A stretch of 64,000 bases of DNA from Lentzea xinjiangensis (GTDB lineage Bacteria > Actinomycetota > Actinomycetes > Mycobacteriales > Pseudonocardiaceae): contig NZ_FOFR01000010.1 in NCBI RefSeq assembly GCF_900110955.1, positions 186,001-250,000 on the forward strand, read 5' to 3'. Shown here piece by piece: positions 1-7,787 of the stretch. Each line of letters starts with the position of its first letter. Positions within the stretch are counted from its first letter, which is position 1. The position numbers were made by a program, and so were the translations under genes. The notes beneath the pieces were generated by a model that searched no databases, was not told where the DNA came from, and worked only from the letters and a program-made list of their open reading frames with translations.

Positions 1-600
1 AACTACTACTTCGACCACGTGGACCCCGAGGTGGAAACCGTTGTGCGTCAGGCGATCGAACGGGTGGAGTCGTTGGGCGCCGTCCTCGTCGAGGTGGAGC
101 TGCCGATGACGCGGTACGTCCAGGCGATCCAGTGGGGGCTGATGATCCCGGAGGCCACCGCTTCCCATGAACGGACGCTGCGCACGACGCCCGAGCTGTA
201 CGCGGCCGACGTCCGCGTGCTCCTCGAAGCCGGGGAGCTGCTGCCCGCCGGCGACTACCTGCGGGCCCGGCGGGCCCGCACGCTCCTGCGGCGCGAGTGG
301 CTGCGCGTGCTGGAAGAAGTCGACGTGCTCGCTGCTCCCGCCGTTCCGATGACGGCTGTTCCAGTCGGACAGGAGACCGTCACCTGGCTGGACGGTGTGA
401 CGGAGAGCGTGTCCGACGCCTACGTCCGGTTGTCGGCGCCCGCCAACATCACCGGCGTGCCGGCGCTGACGGTGCCGGTGGGTGCCGACCGGGCCGGCCT
501 GCCCATCGGGCTGCAGCTGCTCGGACGACCGCTGGCCGAGTCGCTCCTGCTGCGAGTGGGACATGCCTGCGAACAACGGGTCACGGTCACGGGAGCCTGA
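1..600 (+). CDS. Amidase-signature family hydrolase, C-terminal part
   Basis: The frame is open at the left edge, so only the last 199 residues are present. They match the C-terminal part of GatA/AtzF-type amidases: the segment SAPANITGVPALTVPVG and then LPIGLQLLGRP near the end are conserved family strands. The Lys-Ser-Ser catalytic centre lies upstream, outside the window. These cytoplasmic enzymes hydrolyse carboxamides or carbamoyl groups; the substrate cannot be told from this fragment. The stop lies inside the end of the convergent creatininase-family gene (14 bp tail overlap). An amidase beside a creatininase-like amidohydrolase suggests a nitrogen-salvage role, which is inference. Confidence 0.85.
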   Translation, partial: NYYFDHVDPEVETVVRQAIERVESLGAVLVEVELPMTRYVQAIQWGLMIPEATASHERTLRTTPELYAADVRVLLEAGELLPAGDYLRARRARTLLRREWLRVLEEVDVLAAPAVPMTAVPVGQETVTWLDGVTESVSDAYVRLSAPANITGVPALTVPVGADRAGLPIGLQLLGRPLAESLLLRVGHACEQRVTVTGA

Positions 601-1336
601 GGAGCTCCTCGGTGAGGGCACGCGCGCACCCGTCGAGGAGGGCCTCGCCCTTGACGGCCGTGGCGGTGCGCGCGTCCCCGGCGACGCCCGAGGGTGAGAC
701 GCGCTCGAACGGCGTCGGGTGGTACACCGCCGCCGGGTCCTCCGGCTGCAGCGCGATCGCGGGACCGACCGCCTGCGGCACGAGTTCCTGGCGCACCAGT
801 TCCGGGAACGCGGCCAGCATCATGGACGTCTCGCCCTCGCAGGCGTGCATCAGCTGGCGCTGGGTTTCCAGCGTGCTCGCGAGCACTGCCGCCCCGGCGG
901 TGAAGTAGCTGGTGACAGCGATGACTGTGCCCAGCTCGGCGGTCAGCTCGGTGGCCAGCGCGTGCAGGGCGGTCGCGTTGCCGCCGTGGCCGTTGACGAG
1001 CAGGATGCGCCGGAACCCGGCACGCAGCACCGAACGGCACAGGTCCCGCAGCAATGCGTGCAAAGTGGACAGTGACAACGTCAGCGTGCCGCCGAAGGCC
1101 ATGTGGTGTTCGGCCAGTCCGCACCACGTCGACGGGGCCACGACCACCGGCACGCGCTCACTCGCCACCGCGGCAGCCCGCAGGCAGACCTCCGCGGCGA
1201 GGAAGTCGTCCACCCCGGTGGGCAGGTGGGCGCCGTGCTGCTCGGTCGACCCGACGGGCAACAACACGATCGCGTTCCTGGCCGCCAGGTCCCTCAGCTC
1301 CGGCGCGGTCAGACGGTTCCAGCGGTACTCGGACAC
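587..1336 (-). CDS. Creatininase family amidohydrolase
   Basis: A 249-residue protein of the creatininase (creatinine amidohydrolase/MftE-like) family, metal-dependent cytoplasmic enzymes that open cyclic or linear amides. Visible family features are STEQHGAHLP (Glu32, His34 metal ligands), Asp43 in TGVDD, VNGHGGN in the middle, and HACEGETSMM carrying the conserved Glu. Length is normal for the family. The ATG at 1336 has an AGGAGG ribosome-binding site at 1341-1346, and that site overlaps a perfect inverted repeat, so expression is probably controlled by the divergent TetR gene. The true substrate is unknown; creatinine itself is only one possibility. Confidence 0.85.
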   Translation of the reverse strand: MSEYRWNRLTAPELRDLAARNAIVLLPVGSTEQHGAHLPTGVDDFLAAEVCLRAAAVASERVPVVVAPSTWCGLAEHHMAFGGTLTLSLSTLHALLRDLCRSVLRAGFRRILLVNGHGGNATALHALATELTAELGTVIAVTSYFTAGAAVLASTLETQRQLMHACEGETSMMLAAFPELVRQELVPQAVGPAIALQPEDPAAVYHPTPFERVSPSGVAGDARTATAVKGEALLDGCARALTEELLRLP

Positions 1337-1343
1337 AAGACCT

Positions 1344-1409
1344 CCTAAAGCTAAAAGTTAGCTTTAGGGAGCTTAGGTTGGCGTGACTCTTGAAGCAAGA
1401 TTTTTGCTT
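1344..1409. promoter_or_regulatory. Twin TetR operators in divergent promoter
   Basis: Two inverted repeats with the same layout lie between the divergent creatininase and TetR genes. The first is CCTAAAGCTA-N5-TAGCTTTAGG (1344-1368, perfect 10-bp arms); the second is AAGCAA-N5-TTGCTT (1393-1409). Both fit AAGC(T/A)A-N5-T(A/T)GCTT. The first covers the creatininase ribosome-binding region and the second lies 13 bp before the TetR start. Control of both genes by the neighbouring regulator is inference. Confidence 0.7.
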
Positions 1410-1421
1410 TAAGGTGAGAGG

Positions 1422-1976
1422 ATGAGTCGGAAGCCGATGGTGCGCCCCGGTGGCCGCAGCGCCAGGGTTCAGCAGGCGGTGCACGAGGCCGTCCGCGACC
1501 TGGAGGCCGAAGGCGGGCGCGAGACCCTGACCGTGCCCCAGATCGCGGCACGCGCAGGCGTCACCCCGTCGACGATCTACCGCCGCTGGGGCGACCTGCG
1601 TGAGCTGCTCTCCGACGTCGCGGTGGAGCGGCTGCGCCCGGAGACCCCGCCGGAGGACCGGGGCGGTCTTGCGGCCGACCTGGAGGCGTGGGCCGAGCAG
1701 TTCCTCGACGAGATGTCCTCGCCGCCGGGCCGCGCCTACATCCGCGACGCGCTGCTGGGCGACCCGGACGGGAGCAACGCCGGCCAGTGCTCGGCGTACG
1801 CGGCCGACCAGGTCGACGTGATCCTCGCCAGGGCGACGCAGCGGGGAGAGCCGGTGCCGGACGTGGAGACCGTGCTCGACAGCGTGGTGGCACCGATGAT
1901 GTACCGCATCCTGTTCCGCCCCGGACCGCTCGAGCCCGCGTACGCGCGCCGGTTGGTGAGCAGCCTGCTCGGTTGA
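1422..1976 (+). CDS. TetR family transcriptional regulator
   Basis: A 184-residue regulator with an N-terminal TetR helix-turn-helix (about residues 20-65: TVPQIAARAGVTPSTIYRRW) and a divergent C-terminal ligand domain. It starts at ATG 1422 after a GGTGAG ribosome-binding site. It is transcribed away from the creatininase-family gene and faces the two matching palindromes at 1344-1409, so it most likely represses itself and that gene. A strong hairpin at 2131-2169 follows downstream. The ligand is unknown. Confidence 0.88.
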   Translation: MSRKPMVRPGGRSARVQQAVHEAVRDLEAEGGRETLTVPQIAARAGVTPSTIYRRWGDLRELLSDVAVERLRPETPPEDRGGLAADLEAWAEQFLDEMSSPPGRAYIRDALLGDPDGSNAGQCSAYAADQVDVILARATQRGEPVPDVETVLDSVVAPMMYRILFRPGPLEPAYARRLVSSLLG

Positions 1977-2130
1977 GCCGGTGACGACTTTTCGAGCGGC
2001 ACAGGGTCTCGTCCACCGAGCGCAGTGCCCGAAACCAAACGAGCACGACATGTCCGGGAGCTGGAACGGGCGCCCGCGGCCGGACTCGCCAGGTAGGAGC
2101 ATCTCAGCCCCCAAGGCTGGTTGAACCGAG

Positions 2131-2169
2131 CCGGTCCGCCCGCTGCCGTCGAGGCAGCGGGCGGACCGG
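2131..2169. terminator. Strong bidirectional hairpin terminator
   Basis: A perfect 17-bp stem (CCGGTCCGCCCGCTGCC and its complement) with a GTCGA loop lies between the end of the TetR gene and the stop codon of the convergent LPMO gene. It has no T-tract, which is usual for actinomycete terminators. Confidence 0.8.
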
Positions 2170-2176
2170 TGCGCGA

Positions 2177-3268
2177 TCAGGACGCGGTGCAGGTGAGGGT
2201 CGGGGGAGCCGCGGTTCCGGAGGCGACGAAACCGAACGTGGTGCTGGCGCCCGCGCCCACGGCGCCGTTGTGAGCGGCGTTGCGGGCGGTGACCGAGGAC
2301 CCGCTCGTGGTCAGGGCCGCGTTCCACGAGGAGTTGATCCGCTCACCGTTGGAGAACGCCCAGCTCACCGCCCAGCCGGAGATCGCCGTCGCGCCGGCGG
2401 TCACGCGCCCTTCGACCTGGAAGCCACCGGACCACTGCGAGATCACCTGGAAGCTGGCCGAGCAGCCCGCCGAGGGGTTGCCGGTCGTGGTGGTGGTGGT
2501 GGTCGTGCTGGTCGGGGTGGTCGTGGTGCCGCCATCGGTGAAGTTCACGTCGCTGCACGCGTAGTAGCTCTGGTCGAGGTGGCTGGCCTGCCACACCGTG
2601 TACAGGACGTGGTGGCCGGTGCGGCCGGGCGCGTTGACCTCGACGGGCGTCCGGGTGCCCGTGGGGATCCTGCCCGTCTGGCCGACGAGCTCCAGGTCGC
2701 TCCACTTCAGGGCCTGGGTCTTGGGGTCGAAGCCCTGCTTGGTGGCGTAGACGCGGATGTAGTCGGCGCCGTGCGAGGACGTGTCGTTCAGGTTGAGGGT
2801 GAACCGGCTGGGCCGGTTCGGCCCGACCCATGCGCCGGGCTTGTCCATCGCGGCGTAGCGACCGTTGAAGGTCAGTCCGCCGCTGCACAGCTGTCCGTCG
2901 GGGATGGCTCCCTGGTGGTTGCCGGCGACGCCTTCGCGGAACAGGCCGTTCCAGTTGTACATCGCGGCCGGGTCGGCCTGCCACGCCTGGTAGCACATGG
3001 GGTCTTCGGTGGCCATCTGCTGCGACGGACCGTTGGGCCAGCGGTTGTAGCAGCCGTAGTGGCGCGACGGCGGGTCGCTGACCGCGCCGTGCGCCGAGGC
3101 GTTGCCCGCGCCGAAGGTGACCAGCACGGCCGCCAACAGGGTCAGGCAGGTGCCGAGGACCGTGAACGCCCGCCAGGCGGCGGCCTTGTCGCGGGCTGGC
3201 CGTGCCACTGCCGGGGTCCCCGGGACCCGGCGGTGTCGGTCGGGGACGTCTGCAAAGAAGCGAAGCAT
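2177..3268 (-). CDS. Secreted AA10 lytic polysaccharide monooxygenase with CBM2
   Basis: A copper enzyme that oxidatively cleaves crystalline polysaccharide outside the cell. With the chosen start at 3268 it has 363 residues: a long basic N-region, a hydrophobic stretch (about 36-56), and a signal-peptidase site GNASA before His60. His60 becomes the N-terminal histidine-brace ligand of the mature protein; the second brace His is in SSHGADY. The AA10 domain is followed by a Thr-rich linker (about residues 245-262) and a C-terminal CBM2 cellulose-binding module ending in LTCTAS. The pattern resembles cellulose-active AA10 enzymes. In-frame ATGs at 3388 and 3397 exist, but the CebR box at 3328-3343 would then lie in the coding region, so 3268 is preferred. 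No clear Shine-Dalgarno sequence supports any of these starts. Confidence 0.9.
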   Translation of the reverse strand: MLRFFADVPDRHRRVPGTPAVARPARDKAAAWRAFTVLGTCLTLLAAVLVTFGAGNASAHGAVSDPPSRHYGCYNRWPNGPSQQMATEDPMCYQAWQADPAAMYNWNGLFREGVAGNHQGAIPDGQLCSGGLTFNGRYAAMDKPGAWVGPNRPSRFTLNLNDTSSHGADYIRVYATKQGFDPKTQALKWSDLELVGQTGRIPTGTRTPVEVNAPGRTGHHVLYTVWQASHLDQSYYACSDVNFTDGGTTTTPTSTTTTTTTTGNPSAGCSASFQVISQWSGGFQVEGRVTAGATAISGWAVSWAFSNGERINSSWNAALTTSGSSVTARNAAHNGAVGAGASTTFGFVASGTAAPPTLTCTAS

Positions 3269-3327
3269 GTGTACCGCCAAATCTTCGTTGATCGACGATG
3301 GACTCTCGCGGGTGTCTCCGCCCGTTT

Positions 3328-3343
3328 CTGGGAGCGCTCCCAG
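3328..3343. promoter_or_regulatory. CebR box upstream of LPMO
   Basis: A perfect 16-bp palindrome, CTGGGAGCGCTCCCAG, whose 14-bp core TGGGAGCGCTCCCA is the established operator of the LacI-family cellobiose/cello-oligosaccharide repressor CebR in Streptomyces. It sits 60 bp upstream of the chosen LPMO start. No cebR gene is in the window, so control would be in trans. The 534-bp interval 3269-3802 holds this box, the promoter at 3681-3726 and no convincing gene. Confidence 0.85.
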
Positions 3344-3680
3344 ATCGGTGTCAGTGTCAGGTCGTGCCACCTGGTCGGCATCTGCCATTCGGGTCATGGG
3401 ACAGGAAAGTGGCGATAAAGCGGCCAGGTGGACCGAGTGCGTGGAGCGGATCGGCGGCTGCTCGTGAGGCCCTTCGGCCCTCGCGGGGCCGGTGCCCCTC
3501 ATGCTCGACGCCGACGGCAGCCCGCACTCGACCCGGTCGCGCCGAGCGCTGCATCCCGCCGAACTGCTCGACCCCGCGTTCATCCCAGAGCCGCTAAATC
3601 TTCTTCTGGGCCAGGGGTTCTGCGCTGTTCGCCCATGTGCCGCGATCGGGCTGCTGGGTGCAGCGGAGCGAAATGAGTCC

Positions 3681-3726
3681 TTCACATGCCGTGTCCTGAA
3701 CGTTACAGTTCTGGGAGCGCTCCCAG
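3681..3726 (+). promoter_or_regulatory. Promoter with second CebR box, upstream of DoxX gene
   Basis: TTCACA (3681-3686) and TACAGT (3704-3709) are spaced 17 bp and form a good sigma-70-like promoter. Directly after the -10 lies a second perfect CTGGGAGCGCTCCCAG palindrome (3711-3726), placed to cover the transcription start and block it. Translation of the DoxX-like gene starts 77 bp further on. Confidence 0.8.
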
Positions 3727-3802
3727 TTCCCTTCGCCGGTGTGGACCGCGAGGGAATGGAACTCCGACGCGGGTCGACGAGGACCCGCTCGCGAAGGAAG
3801 TG

Positions 3803-4276
3803 ATGTGGATGACCGAGATCTCGTCCCGTCTGGATGCGCGTGCGAATGCGTTGCGGCCGTTGAGCATTCCCCTCCTCAGGGGGTCGCTCGGCCTGGTGTT
3901 CGCGTGGTTCGGCGCCCTCAAGTTGACCGGCACGACACCGGTGGCCGAGTTGGTCACCCGGACCGTCCCCTGGCTCGACGGAGGTGTGGTCGTGGTCGGG
4001 CTGGGGGCGGTCGAGGTGGTGTTGGGGATAGCCCTGGTCGTGGGTCGTCGGTTGCGCTGGGTGGCGCTGCTGGTCGTGCTCCACCTGTTCGGCACGTTCT
4101 TGACGCTGCTCATGCAACCGGCCGTCGCGTTCCAGACGGGAAATCCACTGTTGTTGACCATGACCGGTGAGTTCGTGGTCAAGAACCTGGTCTTGATCAC
4201 CGCGGCCCTGGTGGTCATGTCAGCCGAGGTGCCTGTGCGGCAACGGGTGTCGTCGGCCGACGCCAACCAGCGGTGA
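3803..4276 (+). CDS. DoxX-like small integral membrane protein
   Basis: A 157-residue protein with about four hydrophobic segments, starting with the DoxX/DUF417-like stretch around FAWFGALKLTG. The family is linked to thiol/oxidative-stress or membrane redox functions in some bacteria, but the role here is unknown. The start is ATG 3803 with GAAGGA just upstream; ATG 3809 is possible. The CebR box right over its promoter suggests induction with cello-oligosaccharides, together with the oxidative LPMO gene nearby. A link to peroxide or redox supply for the LPMO is speculation. Confidence 0.75.
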   Translation: MWMTEISSRLDARANALRPLSIPLLRGSLGLVFAWFGALKLTGTTPVAELVTRTVPWLDGGVVVVGLGAVEVVLGIALVVGRRLRWVALLVVLHLFGTFLTLLMQPAVAFQTGNPLLLTMTGEFVVKNLVLITAALVVMSAEVPVRQRVSSADANQR

Positions 4277-4281
4277 TCCCG

Positions 4282-4314
4282 GGTGCTGCGGGGCCCGATC
4301 GGCCCCGCAGCACC
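4282..4314 (+). terminator. Hairpin terminator after DoxX-like gene
   Basis: Perfect 14-bp arms (GGTGCTGCGGGGCC and complement) with a 5-base loop begin 6 bp after the DoxX stop codon. Confidence 0.8.
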
Positions 4315-4430
4315 ACCGCAAGGTCACGAGCGGCGGGCCGGGTGTGCGGCAACGCCGTCCAAGTAAGGGTTCAAGCCGAATGTCAAGTCGCCGCAGACTG
4401 GCCTGTCCCAACCGGGAGAAGGTGTGCGGC

Positions 4431-4864
4431 TCAGGTCTCCGGGTCCGCTGGACTCAGCGGAGCGCCGGTGCGCAGCCGGTGGACCAGGTCAGGGTTGGCC
4501 AGCGCCATCGCGCCGACCGCGATCACGTCGGCCGCGATCACGTCGGCCGCGATCACGTCGGCCGCGATCACGTCGGCCGCGATCACGTCGGCCGCGATCA
4601 CGTCGGCCGCGATCACGTCGGCCGGCCCCGAGGTGGCGTCGCGGACCCGCGCGTCGAGGTTTGCTCCGGGCCGGTTGAGCAGGAACGCCGTAGGTCACAG
4701 CGATCGCAGTCCCGCACCAGATCCTCGTCACCGCCGTACACCACGTGCAGGTGGAAGAGTTTCACCTGGGCAAGAGCCCGAACCGGCGCCGGATGCAGCT
4801 CGGCGATGTCGTCCTCGGCGATGTCGTTGAACGGATTGCCGGGCGACAGGCGGGGCACCACCAT
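4431..4864 (-). pseudogene. Degraded Old Yellow Enzyme (alkene reductase) C-terminal part
   Basis: Read on the minus strand, two frames together give the C-terminal third of an NADH:flavin oxidoreductase of the Old Yellow Enzyme family. From about 4864 down to about 4697 one frame reads RLSPGNPFNDIAEDD and then LHVVYGGDEDLVRD. After a frame change near 4695 the second reads [18 protein letters not shown], then a run of VIAAD repeats, then [20 protein letters not shown] and a premature end at SPADPET. The N-terminal two thirds of the barrel, one reading-frame shift and the usual FYGG tail are missing, so no working enzyme is possible. The interval from 4865 to 5096 holds nothing I can recognise. 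Confidence 0.8.
4519..4623. repeat. Seven-copy 15-bp tandem repeat inside the OYE pseudogene
   Basis: Seven back-to-back identical copies of GCGATCACGTCGGCC. On the minus strand each unit encodes the pentapeptide VIAAD (in one phase), so the array expands the normal single ADVIAVG stretch of an Old Yellow Enzyme without changing frame. Copies are identical, so the expansion is recent or kept uniform by slippage. Confidence 0.95.
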
Positions 4865-5096
4865 GCGTGGTGGACTCCGGCGAGGACAGGTTGTTCTCGC
4901 GACGTGTGGCCGACGATGAGTCCGCAGGCCCCGTGGGTTCCTGCCGTGGTCGGGCGCACTGACGCTCACGCGCTGCGACCTGATGCGAACGGTTGCCCTG
5001 CCGAGGGTTTCAGCCCACGAGTCGGAACGTAGTGGACGTCGTCGACGCAGACGTCCTGCCGCGCGATTCGGCTCGTTCGCGCGGGCCGACGGTACG

Positions 5097-5137
5097 GCGA
5101 GGCCGTTCACGCTGCTGAACAGCGCGAACGGCCTCGC
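5097..5137 (-). terminator. Hairpin terminator after polyester hydrolase gene
   Basis: Twelve perfect base pairs (GCGAGGCCGTTC with its complement), extended to 17 with one mismatch, and a 7-base loop. It begins 8 bp beyond the stop of the minus-strand hydrolase gene. Confidence 0.7.
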
Positions 5138-5144
5138 CGGACGA

Positions 5145-6014
5145 TCAGGAGTGCGGGCAGGTGTCGCGGTACTCGGAGATCGCCGTCCCCCGCGGCGCGG
5201 GGCACAGGAACTGCTCGTACCGGGTGTCGTTGTCGATGAACCGCTTGAGCCACGCGATGCTGTACTTCGCGATCGTGGTGTTGGAGCTGTTCGGCGCGAA
5301 GTGGCTCGCGTTCGCCAGCTCCAGGTAGGCCTTGTCCAACGTGGACGGCAGGCCGGTGTAGAACCGCTCGGAGTGCGACGAGACCGGAGCGGTCGAGTCG
5401 TCCTCGGCGCCGATGATCAGGGTGGGCGTCTGCACGGTCGACCACGTCTTCGTGGTGTTCCAGGCCGTCAGCGGGACGGAGGCCTGCAGGCTCGGCCGGT
5501 CCTTGGTGGCCTCCAGCGCGCCACCGCCACCCATCGAGTGGCCCATGACGCCCAGCCGCGATGAGTCGATGCGGGTCCGCACGGAGCTGCTGGTGGTGAG
5601 GTAGTCCAGCGCGGCCAGCAGCTGGTCGCCGCGCGAGGCGGGCTGGTCGTACCGGGAGTTGGTGTCGATGATGAAGATGACGAAGCCCTGTGAGGCCAGG
5701 CGCGGGCCGAGCCACGAGAGGCTGGACTGGCTGGCCGTGTAGCCGGGCGAGACCGCGATGGCGCCGAACGTGCCCTCGGCGGTGCTGGTCGGGTAGTAGA
5801 TCGTGCCGCCGCCGAAGCCGCGCACACTCACCGCCGACACCGTGGCCTGGCTGGTGGCGAACGGGCCGCGGGTGGCCTCGATGCTCGCGGTGGTCGGCGC
5901 CGGGCCGCGCTCGTAGGGGTTCTCGGCGGCCTCGGCGATCGAGCCGGACGTGGTGAGGGCGACCACCGCGGCGAAGACCAAGGCGTGGCGGGACAGGGGA
6001 GACCTCAGGGACAT
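5145..6014 (-). CDS. Secreted cutinase-type polyester hydrolase (PET-hydrolase family)
   Basis: A 289-residue secreted alpha/beta hydrolase of the actinomycete polyesterase family (Thermobifida cutinase/TfCut2, LCC, Cut190 group). It has a signal peptide (residues 1 to about 30, ending AEAA) and then NPYERGPAPT, which is near the mature N-terminus in this family. The nucleophile Ser160 is in GHSMGGGG, Asp206 in GAEDDSTAP and His238 in NASHFAPN form the triad. Tyr92 (SPGYT) and Trp185 (LTAWN) occupy the aromatic-clamp positions. Two Cys close to the C-terminus (FLCP and DTCP) match the family's conserved disulfide. These enzymes hydrolyse cutin, aliphatic polyesters and sometimes PET; activity on PET is not shown by sequence. 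The ATG at 6014 has GGGAAG upstream. Confidence 0.92.
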   Translation of the reverse strand: MSLRSPLSRHALVFAAVVALTTSGSIAEAAENPYERGPAPTTASIEATRGPFATSQATVSAVSVRGFGGGTIYYPTSTAEGTFGAIAVSPGYTASQSSLSWLGPRLASQGFVIFIIDTNSRYDQPASRGDQLLAALDYLTTSSSVRTRIDSSRLGVMGHSMGGGGALEATKDRPSLQASVPLTAWNTTKTWSTVQTPTLIIGAEDDSTAPVSSHSERFYTGLPSTLDKAYLELANASHFAPNSSNTTIAKYSIAWLKRFIDNDTRYEQFLCPAPRGTAISEYRDTCPHS

Positions 6015-6266
6015 GGTGTGCTCTTCCCAGGTGGCAAGGACTTGGTGGAGAGAGTCCTCTGTGGACCATGCTTACAGCGGCAGAGTCTGGACCACTACCT
6101 ACTCGCGGGTCAAGTAGTCGGCCCGAAAGAGGGCTTAATTCGAAAGAAATTCACATACCGGATCGGAAAGACCGACGCCGGCCGGAACTCCCGCGCCCGA
6201 AGCAGAAGGTCTGCGTCGAATCCGTCGAACTGTTCGAAGCCGGAGACTTTTCGAAACCCTTGGATA

Positions 6267-6388
6267 GTTCGCGTTCACAAAGTGTGTGGCAAAAGTCCAC
6301 CGTGGTGCACTTGCCCGTTGGGCGATTTCGAGTGTCACAACGGTTCTTGACGAAGACTGTGACGCAGCTTACTGTCGTGAACGCTAAC
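6267..6388. promoter_or_regulatory. Two LacI-type operator-like sites upstream of sugar ABC operon
   Basis: GTTCGCGTTCAC (6267-6278) and, in opposite orientation, GTGAACGCTAAC (6377-6388; complement GTTAGCGTTCAC) differ at one of 12 positions and are each imperfectly palindromic around CG, as LacI/GalR-family sites are. They lie 110 bp apart in the 502-bp space before the transporter genes, where no gene is seen. The repressor is not in the window. Confidence 0.45.
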
Positions 6389-6516
6389 AATCTGAGGTGA
6401 GACAGAGAGTTTCGACCGCACGGTGCGGCAGGAGCTCGACCCGATTCACGCGATCGCCCGCATGCGGTGGCCCACCGGGGCGTGCCGTTTGTTCTCGCAC
6501 ATTTTGGAGAAGCGTC

Positions 6517-7782
6517 GTGAAACTCCGCTCGCTCCTGCTCCGCGCCGCCGCGATCTCGGCCCTTCTCACTGCCTGCACACCCGGCGGTGGAGGCGGCGGG
6601 GGAGGCGACGGCAAGTCCTTCGAGTTCTGGTCGTTCTCCGCCATCAACCAGAAGCTGACCGTCGACGCGTACCAGGCGAAGCGCCCGGACATCCGGATCA
6701 AGCTGACCGAGGTGGGCACCTCAACGGAGACCGCCCAGTCGCTGACCACGGCGCTGGCCGGCGGGAAGGTGCCGGACCTGGTGCTCATCCAGGGCGACAA
6801 CCTGCCGCAGTTCGTGGAGCAGCCGCAGAACTTCGTGGACCTGAGGACGCTCGGCGCCGACGAGATCAAGGGCGACTACCTGGACTGGGTGTGGAAGCAG
6901 AGCGTCGCCAAGGACGGCGAGGTGCTGGGCATCCCGACCGACGTGGGCGGCATGGCCGTGGCTTACCGGACCGACCTGTTCGCCGCCGCCGGGCTGCCCA
7001 CCGACCGGGAGGCCGTGAGCGCGCTGTGGCCGACGTGGGACGCGTTCATCGAGACGGGCAAGCGCTACAAGCAGGCCACCGGCAAGGCGTTCACCGACAA
7101 CGCGGCGACGAGCGTCTTCTACCAGGCGGTCAACCAGGTCTCGGAGAAGTACCACAGCGCGGACCGCAAGCTGGTCTACGACACCAACCCGCAGGTGAAG
7201 GCCGCGTTCGACCTCGGCATCAAGGCGGCCACCGCGGGGATCACCTCCGGGCAGTCCTCGTTCGAGAGCGCGTGGAGCACCGGCATGGCGCAGGGCCAGT
7301 ACGCGGCCGTGTCCGCGCCGTCGTGGATGCTCAACAGCATCCGCAGCACCGCCCCTGACACCAAGGGCAAGTGGGACATCGCGAAGATCCCTGGCGGCTC
7401 CGGCAACTGGGGCGGCAGCTACCTGGCCATCCCCAAGCGCGCGAAGAACCCGCAGGCCGCCTGGGAGTACGTCAAGGAGATGCAGTCGCCGCAGGGCCAG
7501 CTCGAGCACTTCGCCCGGGTCGGCGCGCTGCCCTCGACACCCTCGGTCTACCAGGACTCGAAGCTCACCGGCGAGAAGGACCCGTTCTTCTCCGGCGCGC
7601 CGACCGGCAAGATCTACACCGACTCGCTGCTCGGGCTCAAGCCGTTCTACATCGGCCCCGACAGCGCGGCCATCGGCCAGGAGTTCCTCAACGCCATCAC
7701 CAACGTCGAGCAGAGCGGCGGGAACCCGGCCACGGCGTGGGACGACGCGCTGCGCAACATCAAGACCGCCATCGGCGAGTGA
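6517..7782 (+). CDS. Sugar ABC transporter substrate-binding lipoprotein
   Basis: A 421-residue extracytoplasmic binding protein of the CUT1 (oligosaccharide) family. GTG 6517 follows TTGGAGA; the signal peptide ends in the lipobox LLTAC with lipidated Cys20, followed by a Gly-rich tether. The mature part shows the family's periplasmic-binding fold pattern, with PDLVLIQGDNLPQF, GIPTDVGGMAVAYRTDLF and the C-terminal part around NWGGSYLAIPKRAKNPQAAW. The two permease genes and a GH43 glycosidase follow in the same operon, so the ligand is probably a xylan- or arabinan-derived oligosaccharide. An earlier in-frame start at 6397 would put the signal peptide deep inside the protein and is rejected. 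Confidence 0.93.
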   Translation: MKLRSLLLRAAAISALLTACTPGGGGGGGGDGKSFEFWSFSAINQKLTVDAYQAKRPDIRIKLTEVGTSTETAQSLTTALAGGKVPDLVLIQGDNLPQFVEQPQNFVDLRTLGADEIKGDYLDWVWKQSVAKDGEVLGIPTDVGGMAVAYRTDLFAAAGLPTDREAVSALWPTWDAFIETGKRYKQATGKAFTDNAATSVFYQAVNQVSEKYHSADRKLVYDTNPQVKAAFDLGIKAATAGITSGQSSFESAWSTGMAQGQYAAVSAPSWMLNSIRSTAPDTKGKWDIAKIPGGSGNWGGSYLAIPKRAKNPQAAWEYVKEMQSPQGQLEHFARVGALPSTPSVYQDSKLTGEKDPFFSGAPTGKIYTDSLLGLKPFYIGPDSAAIGQEFLNAITNVEQSGGNPATAWDDALRNIKTAIGE

Positions 7783-7787
7783 CTGCC

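Noticed and set aside
3328..3343. Palindrome considered as a terminator hairpin
   Set aside because: It is the exact CebR operator, has no loop, and lies upstream of a gene start, not after a stop codon.
4519..4623. Tandem 15-bp array considered as a CRISPR array
   Set aside because: Units are directly adjacent without spacers, are too short, and encode part of an OYE pseudogene.
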